A stretch of DNA of 64,000 nt from NCBI GenBank assembly GCA_022264855.1, contig JABYQU010000073.1, positions 62,001 to 126,000 of the forward strand, written 5' to 3'. The DNA comes from Lenzites betulinus. Taxonomy: Eukaryota > Basidiomycota > Agaricomycetes > Polyporales > Polyporaceae. A program made the position numbers and the translations under genes. Positions 34,779-47,247 of this stretch are shown in pieces. A model generated the notes under the pieces. That model was given only the letters and a program-made list of their open reading frames with translations, searched no databases and had not been told where the DNA came from. The stretch's first letter is position 1, and every line of letters starts with the position of its first letter.

Positions 34779-36574
34779 TCAGCTCGTGCTCTCGCTCTTC
34801 GCGCGCCCCGGTGGCGCAGGCAGATGCACGCTGCCCATCCTTCGCCGCACCACCAGCACCTCGTCGAACTGCTTCTGCTCGTAGCCCCACGTCGCGTACA
34901 GCCGCGCGTCCGGCAGCGGCCGCGGCGGCTCTTTCTCCTTCTCCTTCCCGTTCGCCAGCACCGGCGGCGCGCCGTTCGCCCCCGCGCCGTCCTTGCCCTT
35001 CCCGGGGGCGGGCGTCGTGAGCGGCATCGGCGAGAAGCTCGCGTTCCACGGCGCGTTCACCCCCGGGCCGTATGTCAGCTTCTGGCTGCCGCGCTGCAGC
35101 ACCGGCGGATGTCCCAGCCGCGTCGTCCGCACGTATACCGGGCCCTGCGAGCCGCGCATGAGCAAATATCCTTACCGAGCACAAACGACGACTGCTCACC
35201 GATAGCACCTGCCGCGCCAGCTTTGGCAGCCGCGACCCCGGCTGGCTCACTGTCGCCACGATCCGCTCGCACGGCGTGATCATCCGCGGTGGCGCCCCGG
35301 GCAGCACCCGTTTCTCCTCCTCTTTCTCCTTCCCCTCTGGCGTGCCTGGTGTCTTCCCGATCGGTACCGCGAACGACGGCGGCATCGGCGCGACCCGTGG
35401 CGGGTTCGGCGCCGTCGACCCGAACAGTGTCGTCGGCGCGTCCCACCGCGGACTGCTCTCCCCGTCCGCGAGGAACGCGAGCGCCGCGCGGTACTTGGCT
35501 GGGTTCACCGCGCCCACACGCGCAGGTGGCGGGTGCGTGAGGATGTGGTGGTACGCACCGAGCAGCGCGGGCTGTGTCTGCGGGAGCGGCATCGACGACC
35601 GCGTCGACGAGCCCGAGTCCGCTGGAGGTGGCTGTGGGAGATGCCACGCGGGCTGCTTTGCCAGCGACGACTCCTCGTACGGGATCTGTGTCAAGTAGTC
35701 TGCAGAGGGATACGCTGAGGACGTCGTAGCCGCCGCAGCAACCTCCGCCAGTGGCGGGGTATTTGGACGCTCCATTTTGACCGGGCTGGCACCGATCGCA
35801 GTAGGATCTGTCGGGCGCGGGCTGGGTGTGCGTCGCGGGTCGTCCGTGGGGAAGGGGGGCAAGAAGTCGGGTATATATTCCGGTGGCTGCCAGCCTGCCG
35901 TTCTTTGTCGTTTTCGTGGGGGTGGCGAGGACGGGTTGGAGATAGGGGAGAGGGGGAGCGGCGGGGTAGGGGGCGGTCGCGTCAGTGGGTCTTTGGACGG
36001 CAGCTTGGGCTCGTCCATGATCACGTCCTCGTCCTCAGCCATCCTCACGTCCGCGTGCTCGCTGCCCTCGTCTGGGGTCTCGACCTCTTCAAAGTCGCTC
36101 TCTTCTTCTTCCTCCGAGGGCATGTCGTCAAACACGGGGCCCCAGAAGAGGGGGATGCGATCGTCAAGGTCACCGCTCAGGCCAAGGGCGAGTTGGGCTG
36201 AGCGCAAGCGTATAAGAGCAGGCGACACGCCAATGGCGATGGAACGTACCCTTGAGGTCGTTCAAGTCCTCTATGCGCTTTGTGGACTGGACGCCGTAGC
36301 GCGCCATCTCCTTGCCCTCCGTGGCGCAGTATTCGGATAGCTCCTCGACGCTCGTGCCGAGTTCGTCCATGGCGTGTGTGGCATCGTTGATCGTGACACG
36401 CAGTCGTCCCGCGTGCTCGGCATACTTTGCGCAGGTGGAGGCGAAGAGGGTGAGGTATCGCGAGAGGAGGTCTGTGAGAACCTGGTTTGCCTGCGTCGAC
36501 GAGCGCGAGAAGTTGTGGGCGTGGAGGGTCTTGATAGTAACGGACTCGAGAATCTTCTTCGAGCCGCTGTCCAT
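34779..36574 (-). CDS. TFIID subunit with histone fold, TAF3/TAF8-type
   Basis: Exons 36574-36250, 36197-35200 and 35144-34779 join in frame to 562 residues. The start MDSGSKKILESVTIKTLHAH leads a bromodomain-associated histone fold of about 90 residues (ANQVLTDLLSRYLTLFASTC, then ATHAMDELGTSVEELSEYC). Next come an acidic stretch (MPSEEEEESDFEEVETPDEG), a Pro-rich region, a basic RKRQR and PPEYIPDFLPPFP, the Pro-rich element seen after the fold in TAF8/TAF3 proteins. The remaining 400 residues are low in complexity. The family heterodimerises with TAF10 in TFIID; the exact subunit (TAF8 or TAF3) is not settled by eye. A damaged partial duplicate lies at 37302-37660. Confidence 0.7.
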
Positions 36575-37301
36575 TGAAGTAATGAGAGGAGTAAGGAGGA
36601 AGCAGGAGCCGGGAGGACGCGGTCGAGAGAGCTGAGCTCGACGTTGGATGTAACTGGCGAACCCGGATCGGACGCCCAGGTGCCCGTATTCAGTCTCCGC
36701 TATGACGTTGCGCGCCCATATTTGAGCGGAGATTACAAGCGCGCCCATCGACCAAGCGGAGCTCAAACGTGAGGATAGGGCCATATGGGTGGTGGCGCAT
36801 GGATTGCTGGTGGTGTACGACCTCAATGAGCCTCAATGCTCTACTCGCGATGTGTATTAGTTCCACGTAACGGCATACCTTCAAGAACTCGTGTGCGCGC
36901 GATGTATGTCGTGCGTACGCTGTAAACATTGCAAGTTACACGGCGCTTGTCGTCGACCTCGATCTCGAATTCGCAAATTCCTGCAAGCTCGCAGCCCTCC
37001 GAGCGCCACCACGAAGAACAACCATAACCCTCTCGATTCTTCACCTTTCCGCTTGATCTATTTATTTCAGGACTCCTCTCGTCTGCGCGCAGGGCACGGT
37101 ACCACAGAGGTTGTGAACGGATTATTACGACCACTCCCCTCCCTGGCAGCCACCGCAAAACTACAACACGGAGAGCGGACGAACTACGTATTGTAGGCAG
37201 TTCTAACGAACTAAACATGTTATCCTTCTCTACAGGAACCCGCACGGCCTCGAAACACCTTGGCATATCCTCTTGTCGCAGCAAGATCATCAACATGTGT
37301 G
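36575..37301. other. Upstream region of the TAF gene
   Basis: This probably holds the TAF promoter. Frames here overlap each other without introns or motifs. I see no other gene before the duplicate at 37302. Confidence 0.4.
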
Positions 37302-37660
37302 GACTCGGGCTCGCCGGCACGGTCGTAGATGCCACTCTCCCAGAAGCAGCCCGCGCTGCTCGGTAGGTACCACCACATCCTCACGCACCCGCCGCCTGCG
37401 CGCGTGGGCGCGGTGAACCCGGCCAAGTGTCGCGCAGCGCTCGCGTTCCTCGCGGACGGGGAAGGCGCGCGAGAGCACAAACTGTGGGCGCGCGGGTTTG
37501 TGAGCCTCGGGCTGGGCGTGTACGAGGACGGCCTGGTGGGTGATGGATCGGTGGGCATACCATCGGACGTGATGGTGTGTGGGAGGACTCGGAGATGGGA
37601 TGGGCTGCCCATGGGTGGCGCGCGGTAGGTGTGCGCGCTGCTTATGGTGTACGACTGCCC
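37302..37660 (+). pseudogene. Inverted, internally deleted copy of the TAF gene
   Basis: The copy reads QPALLGRYHHILTHPPPARV, then GAVNPAKCRAALAFLADGE, nearly the same as the TAF exon 2 sequence near 35600-35460. It then jumps directly to sequence matching the last codons and 3' flank of the parent (34806 down to about 34630), for example GDGSVGIPSDVMVCGRTRRW. About 650 bp of parent, including intron 2 and most of exon 3, are missing. It lies on the opposite strand from the parent. It lacks the histone fold and has no function that I can see. Confidence 0.75.
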
Positions 37661-37991
37661 CCATTGTATGTTAGCACGAACCTATCACGACCTGCAATAT
37701 CTGGGAGCTCGCGAGTGTGCAATAGATGGTCGTGCATACGCTGCTGTAAATAACGAGGTAGACAAGTTCGGGGAGACGTCAAAGGAGGACGATCTGATCC
37801 CGGGATTGCTATGGCACTGCTCGCGCTCGGTCCGGCGCCTGTGCGTTCCCTCACCTCTCCTCCGCTCCGCCACCTCCTCGCCCTTTCTCCTTCCTGCTGC
37901 CTCCGGTAGGCCCTCTTGCGCTTGCAACCCTTGCTCTCTCTTCTCCTGCCGTTCGCTACCCCTCCGCTTCTACCGCACGAACATCTTCAAC
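37661..37991. other. Upstream region of the CFEM-like gene
   Basis: Pyrimidine-rich sequence from 37850 to 37980 just before the start codon is typical of fungal core promoters. No other feature was seen. Confidence 0.4.
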
Positions 37992-38827
37992 ATGCGCTCC
38001 TTCCTCTTCGCCGCCCTCTTCTCCGTCTTCGCCAGCCAAGGTCAGTTCGGCGGGCTCTGGTGCGCTCGAGGGTGAACTGACACAGACTGTGCGCGCGGAC
38101 AGTGTTTGCGCTGAGCATCGACTACCCCGTCCCTGGAATAACGGGGAACATTACCGCGGCCCAGTTCCTCGCCCCGAACGACCCTGCTCTCGCTGCTGTA
38201 CGTCTTCTCCTGATCGCGTCCTCCCCCAGCGCCGTCCCAGCGACTGACCACACACGCACACAGTGCTCCGCTGAATGCCCCCTGGCCATCAATGCCGTCC
38301 AGGTGCGTGCGTCCCCGGAGCGTTTACGACCATGGCTGACGACCGCGGGCCTGGCCGTTCCACTGACAGGCGTGCGGCACGGACGATAAGTGCCTGTGCA
38401 ACGCGACCACGACCGTGCCCCTTATCCTGGCGTGCGAACAATGCATGTTCAACCAGCTCATCCACGACAACCGCCTCCCCCAGGACCCGCGCGCGGGCCA
38501 GAGTACTGCGTTTGCCGGTGCGTCTGCCTTCCTCCTACCCTGCCTCTTCCATTCCCCCGTGCCCCTTGCCCTTTCGCCATTATCTCCTTCCCCCGCGCTA
38601 CTGTGCGCCGAATGGCCGAGGGATATCTAACTGACGTAACCAAATTCACAGCGTACTCGGCGGCGTGCAGCTCGATCAGCCCGATCCCCGCCACCTTCGG
38701 GCTCGTCCCTCCCCCCGACTGGGACGGGCCCTTCGGCCAGGGCCTGACGACGTTCGGGACCGTCGTGAGCGTCATCGCCGCCACCGTGCTCGGGGTTGGC
38801 ATGATCACCGTCGTGAACATTATGTGA
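37992..38827 (+). CDS. Small CFEM-like secreted or anchored protein
   Basis: Five exons (37992-38040, 38103-38197, 38264-38302, 38370-38517 and 38652-38827) join to 168 residues. The N-terminus MRSFLFAALFSVFASQVFAL is a clear signal peptide. Eight cysteines follow with spacing C-x3-C, then C, C-x-C, C-x2-C and a last C; ACGTDDKCLCNAT is the most CFEM-like part. The C-terminal 25 residues (GTVVSVIAATVLGVGMITVV) are hydrophobic, a membrane segment or GPI-anchor signal. CFEM proteins act at fungal cell walls and membranes, some in haem uptake; this one has no assigned role. The membership is by Cys pattern only. Confidence 0.65.
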
Positions 38828-39458
38828 GGCGGTGTGCCCGGGGATTAGGGACGGGGATGGGATGCATGGAATGGAAAGAGGCGCGCTGGGCTGGGCCTGG
38901 CGCGCGCGTCCGTGTGTGACTGTGTGTGTAGCGTTGCGAACGATCTCTTTGACTTTTGTGGATGTGGGCGTTGAATGTACGGCGTGCTGTGATGCGGCGT
39001 GCCACTGCTTGGCGGGCTTTCTATTGGAACGATGGTCATTGGTCGTTGATGACGCTTTGCTCGATCCAGTACATAATATCACTGCCCGAGGCGTTGCATG
39101 CATTCCGGTTTCGGGTACGTGCAATCAGCGCATTTGAGGCATGGAAGACTGGACGGTGAAGATGATCCTGGAAAGGTGGACCATGCGGCAATCCATTGTA
39201 TGACACACGGGCACGGAGGTGATACAAGGCGCGCAGAGGCGGTGGTGGTGGTGGGTACATGCACAGTGACAGATGAGGGAGTACTGCTACGGGATACTGA
39301 TGCTTAACAACGGAACAACGGCGGGCGGTGTCAACGGGACGAACACAACAACAGCAAGGAGGGCTGGACCAAAAGAACAGGAGGTCTGCACGGGGTGTTA
39401 GCGTATCAATGAAAGCTAGGGAGAGGCGAGAGGGGACGCACGAAGAAGAAGGAAACCC
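38828..39458. other. Convergent intergenic region
   Basis: The 3' flanks of the CFEM-like gene and eIF5A, which point towards each other, share about 630 bp. No further gene was seen. Confidence 0.4.
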
Positions 39459-40295
39459 TTAGGACGAGCCCTTGGGAGCCTCCTTGTAGGAGATCGCCTG
39501 CTCCTCGCCCATGGCGGAGATGATGGTGATGAGCAGGTCCTTGCCGTCGTCAAAGTCGGCCTGGATCTGCTTGCCGAGGTCATCCTCGGGGACCTTGACG
39601 TCGTCCTTGGGGACACCGTCCTGGGTCATGAGGTTGAGGAAGCCGTCATCGATGTTGACCTGCGCGCGCGGGGCGGGTGAGTGAGTCATGTCCGGGCGGC
39701 TGGGGAGGCGCGCAGGTAATCGGGACGTACGAGTTGGTATTCGTTACGGAAGACGTTGGGGACATCCACGTTGTGGGTGGAGGGGGACAGCTCCTCCTGT
39801 AACACGGGCATGCGGTGAGATCGGAATCTAATCAGCGTCTCCCGGGCGGGCGGGACTGACCAGTTTTTTGCCGGTGAAGATCTAAAGGGGGCAAAGACGT
39901 GGAAAATGAGCGGGCGGCGTGGGGACGGGGAGAGCGGACACGTACGTCGATGGCGACCAAGTGGACCTTGGCGTGACCGTGCTTGCCCGTCTTGGAGGTG
40001 GACATGTCGACGATCTTGCAAGGGCGGCCTGGGTGCCGCGGCGGGGGGGGGTCAGCGCCGCATCCTGGGACGCTCGGGGGCGCGGGGCGGGGAGAGCTCA
40101 CCCTTGATGACGACGTGGCCGTTCTTGCGAAGGGCCGAGCATTGCATGGGGAAGGTGAGCGAGGCACCGGCGGAGGCCTGTGGGGGGGAAAGCGGGTGTG
40201 AGCATACGGCGGGTGAGGCGGCGGCGTGGGGGCCGGGGGCGGAGGGGGAGACGGACCTGCTCGAAGTTGTGGTTGTGCTGCTCGTCGTCGGACAT
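39459..40295 (-). CDS. Translation factor eIF5A
   Basis: Six exons (40295-40257, 40177-40102, 40028-39946, 39881-39861, 39796-39731 and 39659-39459) join to 161 residues, the usual length. The start [13 protein letters not shown] is followed by [20 protein letters not shown] and the hypusine loop [14 protein letters not shown], where the Lys of TGKHGH is modified by deoxyhypusine synthase. The C-terminal OB-fold half includes [13 protein letters not shown] and [20 protein letters not shown]. eIF5A binds ribosomes and relieves stalling, especially at proline runs. Exon 4 is only 21 nt. It is divergent from the LIM gene, with 238 bp between start codons. Confidence 0.95.
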
Positions 40296-40533
40296 GGCTG
40301 GTGAAGGAGAGGGGGGAGAGTCTAGATGGGAAGAGGAGGGAGAGGAAGGAGAGAGAGATGCGAACGAGTGCGGTCTCTAATCCGCGCACGCGAAAAAAAA
40401 GAGGCCAATCAGTTTCGATCTCCGAATCGCTCGTGGGACTCTATCCGGCAATCCCCGCTCCCGCACCGCCCGGCCCGCCGCCCAGGACTGGAGAGCGCAG
40501 CCGCCACTGGTTACGCACTTCGACTCAGCCGCC
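40296..40533. promoter_or_regulatory. Divergent eIF5A/LIM promoter
   Basis: The 238 bp between the two start codons must contain both promoters. It includes a GA/TC-rich tract next to the eIF5A start. No TATA box was seen. Confidence 0.5.
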
Positions 40534-41915
40534 ATGCATCCCTTCGGAGGCACGCCCGTCTGTCCCCGCTGCTCAAAGGCCGTCTATGCTGCAGAACAGG
40601 TGCGCAACTCCAGCTTGTTGCGTGTAATTTACTCACATGCGTCGTAGACTATGGGCCCAGGGCGCAAGGTACGCTTCCTATCTCCTCCAAGCTGTGCACT
40701 CCGCTGACTCTTTCCTAGCTCTACCACAAGGCGAGCGTGGAGATCAATCTCAGATTTATTTTGTTTTAACACACCACTAGCCATGCCTAGCGTGCAAGTC
40801 CTGTGGCAAACGCCTCGATTCATACAACCTGTTGGAGCACGATGAGGAGGTGAGCATCCTGGCACACTACCACACTCCGTACGCTGACATCATGCATAGC
40901 CCTACTGGTGCGCTATCCGGTGAACACGATATCCCATCCGTACTAACCCGACTCCAGTAAAGTCTGCCATGTGAAGCTCTTCGGCACACGCGACCTCCGC
41001 CAGGCCAACCTCCCCCACCGCGACGAGTTCATGAATACGCCCCCCGCCTCCCCCGTCCGCGCCAACACCTTCGCCCTCGGCGCCAACCGCGCGGCTTCGC
41101 CGCCAACCCTTCCCCCGCGCAACAACAACACCTCGTACGGGAACAGCGGAGGGCCGCCCCTGCTTGTGCGCCGGCACGTCACGGGGGGCGCTGCCCTCGA
41201 CCGCGGCACATCCCCGCCCCCGATGCTCCTGAAGCCGACACGCACGCTCAGCCCGGGCAGGGAGCGCGAGCAGCGCTCGCGCCCCGCGTCCCTCCTGCAG
41301 GCCACGGAGCAGATGCAGCGCGTCGGCGAGGCTGCCGAGGAAACGACTATAACGGAGGAGCCTGCGACGGTGATGCCGACGCATGTCGGCCGCGGGGTGG
41401 GCGGACTCCCGCGCACGATCCCGCTTAGCCAGCAGGCGGCGCAGAATCAGGCGGACACGTCGGCCGGGAACGACGCTGCGGACCGCGGGAGGCGTGCGGT
41501 GCCGCTGTCGCTCGCGCCGTCGATGACGGGCACGCGGTACGGCGCCGCGCTTGGAGGGACCGTCCCGCTCTCCCCGACGATGACGGGGGCTCCGGGGAGG
41601 CAGTGGGGCGGGGGCACGCCGCGATGCGGGCGGTGTGGGCAGGCGGTGTACTTTGCGGAGCAGGTGAAGGCGGTGGGGAAGACGTGGCATAAGGCGTGTT
41701 TGAGGTGCGCGGCTTGTGGGAATACGCTTGATAGTGGGCGGGTGGCAGATAAGGAGGGGGAGCCGTTTTGTCATCGGTGTTATGGCAAGGTGCGTGGTTT
41801 CATCTGGGCGGATTGGGCGGGAGGGGAGTGTGCTGACGAGGTGCTTGCTTTTGTGGAACAGAATTTCGGGCCGCAGGGGAGCGGGTATGCGTTGTTGGGC
41901 AAGCCGGGTGGTTGA
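40534..41915 (+). CDS. Double-LIM-domain protein, CRP-like ends
   Basis: Seven exons (40534-40599, 40648-40668, 40719-40730, 40781-40849, 40900-40907, 40958-41789 and 41862-41915) join to 353 residues. LIM1 starts at residue 8 (CPRCSKAVYAAEQ) and continues with LYHKPCLACKSCGKRL and PYCKVCHVKLFG. A low-complexity linker of about 200 residues follows. LIM2 is CGRCGQAVYFAEQ, WHKACLRCAACGNTL and FCHRCYGKNFGPQGSGYALL. Both have the zinc ligands in the usual order. LIM domains bind proteins; CRP-type proteins often bind actin or transcription factors. Exon 5 is an 8-nt microexon that rebuilds PYC, and the intron at 40731-40780 has a GC donor. The last intron (72 nt) is in frame and free of stops. 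Confidence 0.85.
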
Positions 41916-42170
41916 GTGCGAGTGTGCGCGAGAGTCGACACGAGATCAAGTGTTTGCCCTGGACTACCTTATGATTATTTGACGAATGTACCGCTCTCCT
42001 TGTAAATGACTTCTTTCGCGTCAAGTTCCAACGTTTCAGTGTCTTGTGTATTCTCAGAGTGAGACAGCGTTAGGTGAAATTACAGATCTGCACCAGACCA
42101 CCACTCGATCGTAAATAGCAGCATACGTCCACCACATATCCAGCCCCATCTCCTCACCCGACCACCCATG

Positions 42171-43672
42171 TCACGCATAAACAACCAACAGTCCCTCCTT
42201 CACGCGCCACTCCGCCCGCGCCCCGTCCACGTCCAGCGCCCGCTCGCGCTTCAGCGTCAGCGCCTGCCGTGCGCTCTTCTCGCTCTCCGGCCCGCTGTTA
42301 GTGCCTTTGGTGAAGAGAGCCTCGATGCGGGCATCGGGGAGGGAAAGGTCGAGGTCGAGGACGTATGCGAGGCGCGCGAGGGAAGAGAGAGAGGAGAATA
42401 CGAGGCGGCGCGGTTCGAGGTCAAGCGTTGTGTGGGGGATGATGGCACGTGTCTGCATATGGGATGGCGAGAACAGGAGAGGAGGGTGGGATCGACGATG
42501 TTGAGGAAGGCGGGGAAGGGGCGGGCCAGCGATGTATCGAATTACGTCGATCGCGGGCAGAATATCGTCGGAGACACAGGGAGAATAGCACACAATCAGC
42601 ATCGGCAGGGAAGACTGCAGGAAGTAGGGAGGAGGAAGTAGAGAGACGCACCAGTCCGGGCACGGCGAGCGCGATGCGCAGCCGGCCGTCCTCCGTCTTC
42701 GACCAGCTCAGCGCGGGCACGGATGCTTGCAGCTCGGACGAGGGCGCGCTCTGGGTCGGTTTGAGGATCCCCTTGGGCGCAGAGGTGGACGTTTTCAGGG
42801 TCGATTCGGGCCCGACAGGCGTGGATGGTGAGGATGGGACGTCGAGCTCCTCGATGAGCGGCTTGCGCGCGCCGGGCGTGCTCTCGCTCACCACCGCGAT
42901 GGAGGCGGTGGGGGAAGCGGCGGTGGGGGTGCTAACTGGGGAAAGAGAGGACGAAGGCGAGGGGGCGGGCGTAAGGAGGGCGGTGGGGACGAGGACGGAG
43001 CGCGGGGCGAGCTTGCCCTTGGATGCGATGTTGGGCGTGGAGATCTGGCGCGCGAGCTGGACGCCGTACTGCGTCTCGATCCGCTGGAAAGCGAGTTCTG
43101 ACCGGATCGTGTACGCGGTGGCGAGGGAAGGGAAGAAGATACGTCGGGAAGTTAGTCACAGAGCACAGGGAAGGGAAGAGGCGGTAGGGCGTACCGACGA
43201 GGAAGGTCTTGAATTCGGGCGAGCGCAGGGCGCGGGACTTGAGAGTCGCGCTGAAGATGCAGTCGAAGACGGCGGCGGGCTTCCCAGCTGCAGTCGGAGC
43301 GCGTCAACACATGTTATACGCTACACACAGTACCCTTATGCGTAGAGTGTTACCTTTGTCCTTGTCTATCCGCGGCTCGGGCGCGATGAGGGGCACATAC
43401 CAGTCCTCGGGGTCGGCGGCGTCGAGCGCGACATCCGCAGCGATGGCGCGCTCGATGGCGGCCTCGCTGCGCTCCGGGGGCGCGGGGACGTTCTTGTCCC
43501 AGGCGACGTTTACGAAGACTTTGAGGCCGGCGGGGATGGGGAGGACTGTGCGCGCGCCATCGGCGGCTGGAGAGGGCACGGCGATGGAGGACGTGTTTAG
43601 GGTGGTGGACTTGATGCAGAAGCCGGGTGTGGGCGCGAGGGATATGCGGGTTGTTCCTGGGATGGCCGACAT
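42171..43672 (-). CDS. PIH1-domain protein, R2TP-type co-chaperone
   Basis: Exons 43672-43354, 43287-43195, 43097-42652 and 42452-42171 join to 379 residues. The N-terminal PIH1 domain includes ISLAPTPGFCIKSTTL, VFVNVAWDKNVPAPPE, PLIAPEPRIDKDKAGKPAAV and FKTFLVELAFQRIETQYGVQ. A Ser/Pro-rich linker and a CS-like C-terminal domain (TLDLEPRRLVFSSLSSLARL) follow. PIH1 links RuvB-like ATPases and Tah1/Hsp90 for assembly of snoRNP and other complexes. The last intron, 42453-42651, is long at 199 nt and might hide a small exon. It converges with the LIM gene, 255 bp away. A damaged partial copy lies at 44360-44930. Confidence 0.8.
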
Positions 43673-44359
43673 GGTGTTGTGACACTAAAGGCAACTGCGC
43701 GAGATTGATGTTGAACTGGGGATCTTGTGGGTCCACACGTGTGATGGGGTCGCGTTAAAGTTCACTAGCCGAACGCTGGTATCTGTGTGCGGGCAGTGCG
43801 GAGGGGCACGACTGTATGTAGGAATCAGCATTGTACTGTGAGATTTAGGCAATCGTGCAGTTGCGCGTCGCAATGTACCCGTATCGGAGGGAGAGCACAC
43901 ACGTTTTCAAACGCAGGAACTACGGAAGCCTGAACCTACGATACTTGGATGGTGGCGGTGGAGGGCCGAGAAGTCTGCGCGTGAGGCGTCTAAGATATGT
44001 ACCGACTTCCGGTGATCCCGGAAACCACCGCGCACAGTACTTACGCCATATTTATCACACTCAACACACCCAGGTTGCAGTATAGGCTCTTTGTAGGTGG
44101 AGTGTTCAGAGTGTTCAGAGTTACAGTCCAGATGGGCTTTCCATATAGATGCCACGCGCCACACCTCGTATCAACGCTGATAGTACTTGATTCATTACTA
44201 TAACAAATGATGTACACCCAGGTCCCAGTTGTTATACTAAGATTTCAGGGGTCTCCTTGTGTCAAAAGATTGGAAAAAGAGGGCTGGATATGCCATACCA
44301 CCTTAGTAGCTCATGATTTTCTTCGACAGTAAACGCGAAGCTAAGTCGGAAGCGTCGCA
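43673..44359. other. Upstream region of the PIH1 gene
   Basis: This probably holds the PIH1 promoter. It has a short direct repeat GTGTTCAGA near 44100. No gene was seen. Confidence 0.4.
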
Positions 44360-44930
44360 TTATGTATCTTGCAGGCGATGTATCGCTAACTTTTCGTGAA
44401 ATTCAGAAACTACCTTGGTTCCACGGAGGTTTGGCCGGATTCCTTCGAGCCGATGGCATTGCACGCTTCCAGGAGGGTGGGACATGGGGGTCCGCTGTAA
44501 CGAGTTGAAGTTAATGGACGCGCGATGAGCTTGCCCTGTGCCTCGATGGTGGGCGTGCTGATCTAGCGCGAACACTACGTGCTCGCCATGCACTGGATGG
44601 GAAGCTCGCGGGGCCTGCGTTCCATCGAACCAAATCCCGATGTAGTGCCGTGCAGCACTGCTGACAGCCGTGCCGTTATGTTACTCGGCGCACCTTTATT
44701 GTTGTCTATACACGGCCGAGAGACGTTGGCGAGCACATACCGGTCGGCGGTGTCGAGGATCACATCGATGGCTATAGTGCGTTTGATGGCGGCCGCACCG
44801 CGCTCTGGGGGCGCTGGAGCGTGCTTGTTCCGTGCTGCCTTCACTTAAACACCTTGAGGGTGCCGGGAATCGACAAGGCTGCCAGAGACGCGCCGTTCTT
44901 TGGGGACGATACAGCGGGATTGCGGCGATA
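44360..44930 (-). pseudogene. Damaged partial copy of the PIH1 gene
   Basis: In the minus strand, NKHAPAPPERGAAAIKRTIA and DVILDTADRYVLANVSRPCI correspond to the PIH1 segment DKNVPAPPERSEAAIERAIA and onward. Upstream, the strand matches the IPAGLKVFV region (SIPGTLKVF). Further down near 44530, sequence resembling the parent STPNIASKGKL segment appears in another frame. Several frameshifts and stops break it. It has the same orientation as the parent and starts about 1.2 kb upstream of it, so it looks like an old tandem duplication. Confidence 0.65.
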
Positions 44931-45699
44931 GAGATAGGACATCAATATGAAGAGCTCGTGCGGGGACGCAATGTTGCACTGCGGGAGTATGTTCGGACTG
45001 GAGAGTGGGTCCAGGGCGTGATTGGGTTTTATTAGAGTTTACTTACCGGCGTGTGTACAACAGTACTGTACAGCGCGCGGGTACGGAATGGGACAGAACG
45101 TCTGCACGCGGGAACGAGCACGGGGATGTTACACGCTGTAGCAGGCGGGCCACGTCAGATACTCCCACCGAGCGACCAGGCGGGCGGGCGAGCGCACGAA
45201 CGTTTCGAGGTCTGTGACCCTGAGCGCGACGGGTGTGAGGGAATGCACCGACGCGGTGGCGGCCGCGGGCAGGACGGAGCGCGAGCAAGCTCTCGTGAGA
45301 CGGCTCTCCTCGATCGGCGGGAAAGAGAGCTGGGTCGAGTATAGCGGCGTTGCGTTGAAGGACGATGGGAGGGGGAGCGGGGGAGGAGTGATCGGATGGA
45401 ATGAGGTGGCTGTGCGAAAAGAATCATTGACTCGGCTTGAGTCCTTCAATCTTTCTGCAATCCTGCTCCCGCTCTCGCTCTCCTGCACTCGTCCTCTTCC
45501 CCCCCGTCCCCTCCCTCGGTTTCCGTTCTCATCCTCCTCGCACACCGTCCCAGAACGCGCACCAGCACAATGGCAGACCCCGCCCCTATATCTCGCCCGC
45601 TCCCGCACTCCTTCAGATTTCGTGCGCTCCCCGCTTCTCCAGCCCCGCTCACCCACACTCACTCACCGCCCCGCCCCTCCAGCCCTGCCCGACAGCGAC
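44931..45699. promoter_or_regulatory. Upstream region of DAHP synthase
   Basis: A long pyrimidine-rich tract at 45450-45680 precedes the start codon, as in many strongly expressed fungal genes. A TGACTC core at 45428-45433 is listed separately. An open frame running in from 45214 is probably not translated. Confidence 0.45.
45428..45433 (+). promoter_or_regulatory. Possible Gcn4/Cpc1 site
   Basis: TGACTC, the core of the site bound by the general amino-acid control activator in fungi, lies about 270 bp upstream of the DAHP synthase start. Aromatic amino-acid genes are classic targets. The seventh base is G instead of A, and a six-base match can occur by chance. Confidence 0.35.

Positions 45700-47247
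<1,548 letters not shown>

Noticed and set aside
34656..35698. Long plus-strand open frames over the TAF gene
   Set aside because: They are opposite-strand shadows caused by high GC and codon bias of the minus-strand gene; no intron logic or motif supports them.
45214..45699. Upstream extension of DAHP synthase in the same frame
   Set aside because: The added residues do not resemble the family N-terminus, and MPVRTNGADATP gives the usual length.
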